From an uncultured Campylobacter sp. (GTDB taxonomy: Bacteria > Campylobacterota > Campylobacteria > Campylobacterales > Campylobacteraceae): DNA of 5,504 nucleotides. Below, one piece after another: positions 1 through 4,904 of this stretch (positions are counted from its first letter, which is position 1; each line of letters starts with the position of its first letter). Location: positions 1 to 5,504 of the forward strand of contig NZ_CALIBB010000265.1 of NCBI RefSeq assembly GCF_938045595.1. Direction: 5' to 3'. The notes beneath the pieces were generated by a model, which did no database searches, was not told the DNA's origin, and was given only the letters and a program-made list of their open reading frames with translations. The position numbers and the translations under genes were made by a program.

Positions 1-87
1 GTTTAAAAAGGGCTTAGCGGGCGGAAACCTAAAGGCTTGCTCGTTTGAGCCGTAAAATGCATACTCTAAGTTCGTAAATTCTGCCAT
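1..87 (-). CDS. Partial protein of unknown function, runs off left edge
   Basis: An open frame starts at an ATG at 87-85 and continues past position 1, giving 29 visible codons. The peptide begins MAEFTNLEYAFYGSNEQA and continues with an F/P-rich run, which reads like real protein rather than a shadow frame. I do not recognise the family. There is no convincing ribosome-binding site directly before this ATG. The same frame stays open upstream to about 114, where it can be joined to another protein-like frame (see 88-270) by removing one A from a run of four. The ATG may therefore be an internal methionine of a longer, broken gene. It lies downstream of the SDR gene on the same strand. Coding status is moderate and function is unknown. 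Confidence 0.4.
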   Translation of the reverse strand, partial: MAEFTNLEYAFYGSNEQAFRFPPAKPFLN

Positions 88-270
88 CTCGTGTTTGAGC
101 GCAGTGCGAGATCCTTTTCTGCGCCGTTGCAAATTTGTCTACAAAACTGCCGTCTAGCGCTTGGGCCGTAAGGCGCAGGCTTTGAGTTAGCTTGCAGGCC
201 AGATCAAGGCGGTTTAAATTTGGCAGTCTAGAGGCTGCCGTTTCATCGCGACGCGCTAAAAGTGTAAAAA
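88..270 (-). pseudogene. Coding-like N-terminal part of the left-edge gene, frameshifted
   Basis: Between the SDR stop and position 118 one minus-strand frame reads like protein, including NLNRLDLACKLTQSLRLTAQ followed by ALDGSFVDKFATAQK. It has Campylobacter-like codon use. At the AAAA run (plus-strand TTTT at 115-118) this frame must lose one base to continue as GSRTALKHEMAEF into the frame at 1-87. No in-frame ATG, GTG or TTG start is visible. An ATG at 246-244 is in a different frame, ends after ten codons and has no ribosome-binding site. This suggests either a second lesion near the 5' end or a gene remnant. The protein family is not recognised. Other frames are also fairly open here, so the reconstruction is tentative. 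Confidence 0.3.
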
Positions 271-1029
271 TTAGCGTTCTCCCGCGTAGTCAAATCGCGC
301 AGCCTGTAAGCTAAACTCGAAGTTGTTTCGATCCACCGCGCCCACGCACGCGTCGCTATCGTAAAGCGCGAGCAAGAATTCCGCCATCTCCTCGCTTGAG
401 TGATAGCGCTTAAAAGCCGCATCGTAGTCGTAGCCCGCGTCATCCGTCGCCACGGGACCGAATTCCGTCCTAGTCGCGGCGGGCGCTAGAACTTTAGCCT
501 GCATTTTAGCCTCTTTATCCTGCGCCAGCTCGTAGTGCAAGCCCTCCGCAAAGGCGCTTACGAAAAATTTGCTCGCGCAGTAGGTGACGGCGTTTGGCAC
601 GATACTGTAGCCGCCAGCGGAGGAGATATTGATGAGCTGGGCAGGCTTGCGCTTGTAGTCGCGTACGAAGAGGTGGCTTAGCAGCGTGAGCGAAAGGACA
701 TTGAGCCGCAGCATCTGCGAGACTTTGGATAGATCGCGCTCGCCGACCGCGCCGTAATCTCCAAAGCCCGCGTTGTTTATGAGCACCTTTAGCTCGTAGC
801 TTTTTAGCTCGTCCCAAAGCGCTAAGACGTTCTCGCTGCGCGCAAGGTCGCAAATTTTAATCACGACATCTGATTTGGGCGAAATTTTAGCGATCTCGTC
901 CTTTAAGCTTTGCAGCAGCTCCGCTCTGCGCGCGATTAAGATCAAATTTTCTCCGCGCCCAGCAAACGCCTTTACCGTAGCCGCTCCAATACCCGAGCTT
1001 GCGCCCGTGATGACGATATATTTTTTCAT
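271..1029 (-). CDS. Short-chain dehydrogenase/reductase (SDR), COG0300-like
   Basis: This is a complete 252-residue classical SDR, a usual length for the family. It should be a cytosolic NAD(P)(H)-dependent oxidoreductase acting on a carbonyl or hydroxyl substrate; the substrate cannot be read from the sequence. Visible motifs are TGASSGIG at residues 8-15 (cofactor loop), a basic pair RR at 34-35 after the second strand (suggesting NADP(H) preference), DL at 61-62 (adenine-binding Asp), NNAG at 85-88, catalytic Asn110, Ser137 in NISSAGG, and Tyr150/Lys154 in YCASK. The usual PG motif after the active site reads APAATRTEF. The ATG follows AAGGA at a normal distance, which fixes the start. A weak -10-like TAAAAT lies at 1066-1061. 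The gene is intact, unlike several neighbours. It resembles DltE/YdfG-type SDRs but no gene name is safe. Confidence 0.93.
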   Translation of the reverse strand: MKKYIVITGASSGIGAATVKAFAGRGENLILIARRAELLQSLKDEIAKISPKSDVVIKICDLARSENVLALWDELKSYELKVLINNAGFGDYGAVGERDLSKVSQMLRLNVLSLTLLSHLFVRDYKRKPAQLINISSAGGYSIVPNAVTYCASKFFVSAFAEGLHYELAQDKEAKMQAKVLAPAATRTEFGPVATDDAGYDYDAAFKRYHSSEEMAEFLLALYDSDACVGAVDRNNFEFSLQAARFDYAGER

Positions 1030-1077
1030 TTTCTATCCTTTTTAGATTCTTTAGTTTGAAATTTTACCGAAGCTCGC

Positions 1078-1091
1078 CGCGTATTTACGCG
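1078..1091. repeat. Short GC-rich hairpin between flavin reductase and SDR genes
   Basis: CGCGTATTTACGCG can fold with a six-base complementary arm on each side (CGCGTA/TACGCG), although a real loop would open the inner pairs. It sits in the 108-base gap between the flavin reductase stop and the SDR start. No T-tract follows in either direction, so it is not a standard terminator. It could be a leader hairpin or chance. Confidence 0.3.
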
Positions 1092-1137
1092 TGCGCTCGT
1101 CTTAAATTTACAAATTTGCCTGCATTTTGCGAGGCGC

Positions 1138-1719
1138 TTACTCGCCGCTTATGGGCGTGCGCTTGGTGTCTATCGCTTTGCCGTCTAGATAGTACCGACT
1201 GCCGGCGACGTAGTGAAGCCTCTTTAGCTCGTCAGGGATCTTTTCAAACAGCCAGTGCTCGCCGTCAAAGACCCGCTCGTCCGCATACGCCGCGACGACC
1301 TCGCCAATGAAAAGATCATAGCTCTGCTCGTTATGCGGCTCGGGGATACGCTTGCAAACGAGCCATGCCGCGCAACCCACGATCAGCGGTACATCAAACT
1401 CCTCTTTATAAAAAATTTCCACGTTTTTCATCTTGTCCGCGTTATCAAAGCGCGAGTTGTTTTCGGCGCCCAGCTCGCTAACCAGCTCCGCCTGCGAGAC
1501 GAAAGGCACCTGTACAGCAAATTTGCCGCTCTTTTCAAAAAGCGAGCGGGTAAAAGAGCTAGTACCTATGACGGCCGTTAGCTTGTCGTAGTCCAGAGGG
1601 CAGACCCATGACGCGCTCATGACGTCCCGCACGCCGTCAAATTCGGCCGAGACCATGACGGTCGGCCCGTGATTTATGAGGCGATACGCTTTGTGAAGTT
1701 CGACAGGTTTTAGTGAAAT
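1138..1719 (-). CDS. Flavin reductase-like FMN-binding split-barrel protein, probable ATT start
   Basis: About 193 residues, matching the flavin reductase-like/FMN split-barrel family, whose members bind FMN and often reduce flavin with NAD(P)H or have lost that activity. Family-like features are NHGPTVMVSAEFDGV near residues 16-30, DVMSASWVCPL at 32-42, the serine-rich TSSFTRSLFEKSGKF segment, and a C-terminal RLHYVAGSRYYLDGKAI block typical of this group. Start choice matters. The frame can be opened at a TTG at 1785-1783, but those extra 22 codons are AT-rich spacer with no ribosome-binding site before them. A perfect AAAGGAG lies inside them at 1731-1725, and five bases after it the codon is ATT (1719-1717), giving (M)SLKPVELHKAYRLINHGP. 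The first ATG after that, within TVMVSA, would cut off the conserved block. I infer initiation at ATT, or an ATG mutated or misread as ATT. Confidence 0.82.
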   Translation of the reverse strand: MSLKPVELHKAYRLINHGPTVMVSAEFDGVRDVMSASWVCPLDYDKLTAVIGTSSFTRSLFEKSGKFAVQVPFVSQAELVSELGAENNSRFDNADKMKNVEIFYKEEFDVPLIVGCAAWLVCKRIPEPHNEQSYDLFIGEVVAAYADERVFDGEHWLFEKIPDELKRLHYVAGSRYYLDGKAIDTKRTPISGE

Positions 1720-1724
1720 TTTTT

Positions 1725-1731
1725 CTCCTTT
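1725..1731 (-). promoter_or_regulatory. Shine-Dalgarno site that decides the flavin reductase start
   Basis: The minus strand reads AAAGGAG, then AAAA, then ATT at 1719-1717, so the core GGAG sits five bases before the ATT. This is the same consensus seen before the lipoprotein, Rossmann-protein and radical SAM starts in this window. It has no ATG, GTG or TTG at the proper distance in frame. Confidence 0.7.
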
Positions 1732-1764
1732 GGTTTGATAAAATTTAAATTTTATTTTTTGCCG

Positions 1765-1770
1765 ATAATA
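1765..1770 (-). promoter_or_regulatory. Possible -10 element for the flavin reductase gene
   Basis: The minus strand has TATTAT within a very AT-rich spacer between the nitronate monooxygenase stop and the flavin reductase ribosome-binding site. It would give a leader of about 40 bases. No clear -35 box is seen, which is normal for Campylobacter sigma-70 promoters, so the call rests mainly on the -10 match and position. Confidence 0.3.
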
Positions 1771-1799
1771 GCCTAAATTTGGCAAATTTATCCATCTTA

Positions 1800-2759
1800 T
1801 TAAACAAAATCAGCCATAAGCTCGCCGACGATTTTTTTGGCGCTTTTTATCTCTTTTATTAGGCTAATACCAGAATTTACGTATATTATGCCATTTTCTA
1901 TATCGCCATCTATCATTGCGAGCCTTAGCGGATTTAGTCGCTCGATTTTTTGCGCCACTACTTCCTTGTCGCCGTTTAGATACATTGCGTTTAGCTCCTT
2001 GGCAAATTTACTCGGCACTACGCGTTGATAGTCCGAAACAAAAAACAGCTCGCTAGAGCCCATAGATACGATGCTCTCTTTTGCCGGTTGCGCTGCCTGG
2101 CACTCGGTACTAGCGATAAATCTAGTACCCACGTAAACACCGCTAGCCCCAAGCGCAAAGGCTGCTCGTACGCCTCTAATGTCGTTTATCCCGCCCGCAG
2201 CCATCACAGGCACGCTCACGGCATCGGCGATGATCGGCACGATGCTAAAAGTACCTATTTTATTTTGCGGGCCCACTCCTCCTTCATCGTATCCCGTGGC
2301 AATTATAATATCTGCGCCCTCTTCTTGTGCCGCGCGAGCCGAATTTGCGCTTGGCGTAAGCGCTCTATGCACCAAAACTCCGCCGTTATCTTTTATAAAT
2401 TTAAATAGCTCCGTTTCCGCTATGCCGACAAAGAAAAACGCCTTTACGCCAGCCTCAAATGCCGTTTCCATAACCTTTAGCGCATATTTTTTGTCATTAT
2501 CGTTTCGACAAACGATATTTACGCCGTAAGGCTTATTAGTTAGCGACTTTATACGTTCGAATTCTCGTTTATATCGCTCTTTCGTGTTTAAATTTTCAGA
2601 GTCTCTGCCGGCATTTGGCCCCAGCACGCCCATTCCGCCGGCATTTGATACGGCAGCTACCAATGCGGCATTTGTTACGTTATTCATCGGAGCCTGCACG
2701 ATAGGCAAGCTGACGCCCAAAATTTCGCACAGTTTTGTCGATTGATTAAAATTTTTCAT
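1800..2759 (-). CDS. Nitronate monooxygenase / FabK-like FMN oxidoreductase (NPD family)
   Basis: A 319-residue TIM-barrel flavoprotein of the 2-nitropropane dioxygenase (NPD) superfamily, cytosolic. The family includes nitronate monooxygenases, which oxidise alkyl nitronates, and FabK enoyl-ACP reductases. Motifs are LPIVQAPM at 18-25, AVSNAGGMGVLG at 36-47, DEGGVGP at 158-164, MAAGGI at 186-191 and VGTRF at 210-214 (FMN phosphate binding), then a STECQAA segment. The active-site His usual in the GGH motif is replaced by Val162, so classic nitronate oxidation is uncertain. The start is the ATG at 2759-2757, preceded by AAAGGA at 2772-2767. The frame stays open upstream to an ATG at 3149, giving 449 codons, but that extension is the C-terminal part of a broken radical SAM gene, not part of this protein. 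The gene itself is intact and probably shared a transcript with the radical SAM gene. Confidence 0.9.
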   Translation of the reverse strand: MKNFNQSTKLCEILGVSLPIVQAPMNNVTNAALVAAVSNAGGMGVLGPNAGRDSENLNTKERYKREFERIKSLTNKPYGVNIVCRNDNDKKYALKVMETAFEAGVKAFFFVGIAETELFKFIKDNGGVLVHRALTPSANSARAAQEEGADIIIATGYDEGGVGPQNKIGTFSIVPIIADAVSVPVMAAGGINDIRGVRAAFALGASGVYVGTRFIASTECQAAQPAKESIVSMGSSELFFVSDYQRVVPSKFAKELNAMYLNGDKEVVAQKIERLNPLRLAMIDGDIENGIIYVNSGISLIKEIKSAKKIVGELMADFV

Positions 2760-2766
2760 ATTCTTT

Positions 2767-2772
2767 TCCTTT
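2767..2772 (-). promoter_or_regulatory. Shine-Dalgarno site that fixes the nitronate monooxygenase start
   Basis: The minus strand reads AAAGGA followed eight bases later by ATG at 2759-2757. The protein from this ATG begins exactly where NPD-family proteins begin, a few residues before the LPIVQAPM block. This supports the short start against the in-frame upstream ATG at 3149. Confidence 0.75.
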
Positions 2773-2782
2773 AAATTTTTAG

Positions 2783-3665
2783 CTAATGTACCTGCCCTCG
2801 GCGCCTCTTTGCGGGCGAGAGGAAAAAACTCCTCGCTCCTAGCTTTTATGCCTTTTTCTAGCGCCGCCAGCAGCCTGTCCTTATCCTGCGGTAGCCTTCC
2901 CGCGAGGGGTACGGAGTTGCTAGGGTGCATCCCCAGTATCTGCGTGTCTTTTAGCTCGAGCGCTTCGATTAGGCGCATTTCCTCCAGCAGATTCTCGCCT
3001 GCGGTATTTTCGGTAAATTTACCCTTTTGTGCGACGCTATAAAGCGCGCTTCCTTTAGCCAGAAACAAGGTCATGAGAAAAACCATCCAAGGCTGCACCT
3101 CGTTTATGAGCTTCGCGCTTTCGTCGATGTGCTCTTTTGAAAACTGCATCCCGCCGCCGACGACGATATTTAGGCAAAAGTCGTAACCGAATCTTTTTAG
3201 CCTAAGCAGCTGCGCCTTGGCCTCGTCGGCATCGTAGCCTTTTTTAAGCAGTTTAAGGGTCTGCGTGTGACCCGACTCGAGCCGATATTCATACCGTTAA
3301 ATCTAAGCTTGCGCAAATTTTGCAGCTCCTCGTCGCTCTTTTTGGCGATGCCCGTGATCGTCGCGTAAGAGGCGATGGCCTCGACCTCGGGGAAAATTGG
3401 ACGCTTTCTCGCCTATGGCGCTAAGCGTCTCGTAATCCAGCGAAAAAGCGTCGCCGTTTAGCAAAAAAATGCGCCTGACGAAGGGATTATAGCGCCTAGC
3501 CTCGGGCAAATCGCGCTCTATTTGCTCGATCGATTCGACCGCAAACGGGACGTCGTGGTACATCGTGCAAAATGCGCAGCGATTGTGACTACAGCCCTAA
3601 GTCGCCTGCACCAGCAAAGAGTTAGCCTCGTAAGGTGGCCTATACGTAGTTCCCGTATACTTCAT
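2783..3665 (-). pseudogene. Broken radical SAM protein gene (about 290 residues when repaired)
   Basis: The gene starts at ATG 3665-3663, with AAAGGAG at 3679-3673, and reads MKYTGTTYRPPYEANSLLVQ, then AT and an amber TAG at 3599-3597. GCSHNRCAFCTMY follows directly: a C-x4-C-x2-C cluster (codons within 3593-3567) for the radical SAM 4Fe-4S site. The frame then runs through RRIFLLNGDAFSL to NFP, where an extra base in CCCC (3392-3389) shifts it. It resumes as PEVEAIASYATITGIAKKSD and NLRKLRFNGMNIG, loses one base near 3280, and continues as ESGHTQTLKLLKKGYDADEA, restoring the GLESG motif. The C-terminal part NEVQPWMVF, LGMHPSNSVPLAGRLPQDKD and KEAPRAGTL then reads without a stop into the nitronate monooxygenase. 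Stops in the other two frames at 2785-2783 and 2781-2779 probably mark the old end. This matches COG1032-like radical SAM proteins of unknown substrate. No functional full-length product is expected if the sequence is right. Confidence 0.88.
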
Positions 3666-3672
3666 AAGTATG

Positions 3673-3679
3673 CTCCTTT
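3673..3679 (-). promoter_or_regulatory. Shine-Dalgarno site of the broken radical SAM gene
   Basis: AAAGGAG on the minus strand ends seven bases before the ATG at 3665-3663. It shows that the original start signals are still intact upstream of the amber codon. Confidence 0.7.
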
Positions 3680-3694
3680 ATATTTTTTTGCGTG

Positions 3695-3700
3695 ATTATA
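3695..3700 (-). promoter_or_regulatory. Consensus -10 box (TATAAT) upstream of the radical SAM gene
   Basis: A perfect TATAAT on the minus strand lies 30 bases upstream of the radical SAM ATG, preceded by an AT-rich region with no strong -35 box, as is usual for Campylobacter vegetative promoters. It would give a leader of about 20-25 bases carrying the AAAGGAG site. It is the best promoter candidate in the window and would also serve the downstream nitronate monooxygenase. Confidence 0.6.
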
Positions 3701-3776
3701 CGTTGGCTTTATAAATAGATAATGTAAATTTGTAAAGTATATTACATAGAAAACGGCTCGTTTTATACTCGCTACA

Positions 3777-3800
3777 AAAGAGCCTATTTACGGGCTCTTT
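3777..3800 (-). terminator. Probable intrinsic terminator (8-bp hairpin)
   Basis: AAAGAGCC and GGCTCTTT form a perfect eight-base stem around an eight-base loop. On the minus strand the second arm runs into TTTT, the short U-tract expected of a terminator acting on leftward transcription that comes from the Rossmann-protein region. It lies about 75 bases upstream of the radical SAM promoter and would insulate it. A stop codon of a coding-like remnant (3788-3931) lies in the loop. The U-tract is short, so efficiency is uncertain. Confidence 0.6.
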
Positions 3801-3931
3801 GCGGGTTTGTCGCTATTTTTGGCTATTTTGTCGGTCTTGGAGATTTTTAGCGCGAGCTTTTTCCACGCTAAATTTGAGCCCTCGCGCAGAGAACTATAAA
3901 CGCACAAAGGCGGCGACGCGCACTGAGGTCA
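3788..3931 (-). other. Possible gene remnant: orphan C-terminal coding frame
   Basis: In the gap between the Rossmann-protein gene and the radical SAM gene, one minus-strand frame is open for about 46 codons from a TGA at 3931-3929 to a TAA at 3790-3788. Its last part reads YSSLREGSNLAWKKLALK and then ISKTDKIAKNSDKPAKSP, lysine-rich and protein-like, with codon choice similar to the real genes. There is no ATG and no ribosome-binding site; a TTG at 3907-3905 is the only start-like codon. The stop falls in the terminator loop. It may be the tail of a decayed gene or chance. The family is not recognised. Confidence 0.25.
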
Positions 3932-4010
3932 AAGCTCCAAATTTCTATCAAATTTTGCTTTTAGGTAGCTGTAAATTTAAACGCTCGTTGAGGCAAGCGC
4001 GCAAATTTGA

Positions 4011-4024
4011 TTATCCCGGGATAA
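4011..4024. repeat. 14-bp perfect palindrome centred on CCCGGG
   Basis: TTATCCCGGGATAA is identical to its own reverse complement. AAATTT words flank it on both sides. It lies in a gene-free spacer downstream of the Rossmann-protein gene. A regulator site or a chance palindrome are both possible. Confidence 0.45.
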
Positions 4025-4041
4025 ATTTAAATTTACGAGGC

Positions 4042-4079
4042 GAGGGCTTGCAAATTTTGCCTAATCCTGCAAGCCCCTC
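4042..4079 (-). terminator. Inverted repeat after the Rossmann-protein gene, possible terminator
   Basis: GAGGGCTTGCA at 4042-4052 pairs with TGCAAGCCCCTC at 4068-4079, an eleven-base stem with one bulged C and a 15-base loop. It begins 13 bases downstream of the stop codon at 4092-4094 in the direction of transcription, the usual place for a terminator. No true U-tract follows, only an AT-rich region some bases on. It may instead stabilise the 3' end of the transcript. Confidence 0.45.
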
Positions 4080-4091
4080 AAATTCGAGCTG

Positions 4092-4726
4092 CTACGCAAA
4101 CTCTTTTGGATGATAAATTTGCACGCCTTTGCTCTGCGTTTGCACGGCGGCGATGACGACGACGGCGATATTTTGCGCGCTCATCGGGCGGTAGTTCGTC
4201 AAGATCCCCTTCGGCAAAAGCCCGAACAGCCAGATCGTAAAGAGCTCGCTGAGTCGCAACTCGTTACGCTCGCTTTTTATCGCGGGCAGCCTAGCGATTT
4301 GCAGGCTTTCAAAGCCCAGCTCGGCAATCTTTTTCTCGGCCTTGCCCTTTGCTCTCATGTAGAAAAATCTCGACCGTTCGTCCGCGCCGTAGGCGGAGAT
4401 AAGCACGAAACGGCGAGCGCCCGCGGCGATGCCCCATTTTGCGGTATTTACGGGGTAGCTCACGTCCACTTTGTAAAACTGCCCGCGGCTACCGGCTTGC
4501 TTCATCGTCGTGCCCAGCGCGCAGAAAATCTCGTCTATGTCGCACGGCCCTATCTCTTTGATCTTATCTAAATTTACGATCTGCACCTCAAGTTTTTCGT
4601 GGCTAAACTTTAGCTCCCTACGCGCCCAGACGACGATCTTGTCGTAGTTTTGGTTTCGCAAAGCCCTCGCACGATCTCGCACCCGACCGCTCCCGTCGCG
4701 CCCACGACCAAAGCCGTTTTTCTCAT
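4092..4726 (-). pseudogene. NAD(P)-binding Rossmann protein (HTATIP2/NmrA-like), frameshifted
   Basis: The ATG at 4726-4724 follows AAAGGAG and reads MRKTALVVGATGAVGCEIVR, a textbook GxxGxxG dinucleotide-binding start, then GLCETK, after which this frame fails. The rest of the protein is one base out of phase: NQNYDKIVVWARRELKF, IFCALGTTMKQAGS, FYKVDVSYPVNTAKWGIAAG, RRFVLISAYGADERSRFFYM, the YMRAK (YxxxK) motif and IARLPAIKSERNE. Adding one A to the AAA run at 4656-4654 gives GLCENQNYDKI and a continuous 211-residue protein of normal length. This family holds atypical SDRs related to TIP30/HTATIP2 and bacterial NAD(P)H-binding proteins; the substrate is unknown. A frame beginning at a start codon at 4769 avoids the shift but has a non-homologous, basic N-terminus without the Rossmann glycines, so I reject that start. 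Gene decay or a homopolymer error are both possible. Confidence 0.85.
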
Positions 4727-4753
4727 TTTTACTCCTTTGATTAAATTTCATCG

Positions 4754-4788
4754 GCGGCAGATGCCGCAAATAACCGAATCGGCTCGGT
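4754..4788. repeat. Two small hairpins in the leader of the Rossmann-protein gene
   Basis: GCGGCAGATGCCGC (4754-4767) can form a tight six-base stem, and ACCGA/TCGGT (4773-4777 and 4784-4788) form a five-base stem just upstream. Both lie 28-62 bases before the ATG at 4726. They could be leader structures; no T-tract or known riboswitch motif is visible. Confidence 0.3.
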
Positions 4789-4878
4789 ATTAATTTGCTC
4801 TAAATTTACGTCTTAGCCTGCTGAGCCGGCCTAAGTCCTGGCGCGCTTGGATTAAAATTCTCCGCGGCGCGCGAAATT

Positions 4879-4904
4879 TAGCGGGCTTAAAATTTCACCC
4901 GCTA
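4879..4904 (-). terminator. Probable terminator overlapping the lipoprotein stop codon
   Basis: TAGCGGG and CCCGCTA form a seven-base stem with a 12-base AT-rich loop. One arm contains the TAG stop of the lipoprotein gene (4904-4902). On the minus strand the second arm is followed by AATTT, a weak U-tract. Its place at the gene end supports a terminator role. Confidence 0.5.

Larger units (their letters stand above)
3932..4091. other. Non-coding AAATTT-rich spacer with palindromes
   Basis: No supported gene lies here. All frames are interrupted or poorly protein-like. The stretch carries repeated AAATTT words, a 14-base perfect palindrome and a long inverted repeat just after the Rossmann-protein stop (both listed separately). 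A rightward open frame covering 3799-4113 has a TTG start, no ribosome-binding site and a composition unlike a protein; I treat it as a shadow. Confidence 0.5.

Noticed and set aside
1720..1785. TTG start at 1785 for the flavin reductase
   Set aside because: The added 22 residues come from AT-rich spacer containing the ribosome-binding site itself, with no such site upstream of the TTG.
2025..2529. Rightward open frames opposite the nitronate monooxygenase
   Set aside because: They overlap a strongly supported gene on the other strand and show no domain or ribosome-binding site.
3389..3392. Phase-variable homopolymer switch in the radical SAM gene
   Set aside because: Campylobacter contingency tracts are usually G/C runs of eight or more. 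Four bases is too short, and the gene has other lesions that a switch would not repair.
3799..4113. Rightward 104-codon open frame in the spacer
   Set aside because: TTG start, no ribosome-binding site, starts inside a terminator arm, and the composition is not protein-like.
4110..4571. Rightward 153-codon open frame
   Set aside because: It lies wholly opposite the Rossmann-protein gene and has no ribosome-binding site or recognisable domain; it is a shadow frame.
4092..4769. Intact 225-codon protein starting at 4769
   Set aside because: Its first 35-40 residues are basic and unlike the family, and the better start at 4726 with AAAGGAG and GATGAVG is in another frame. A frameshift explains both.
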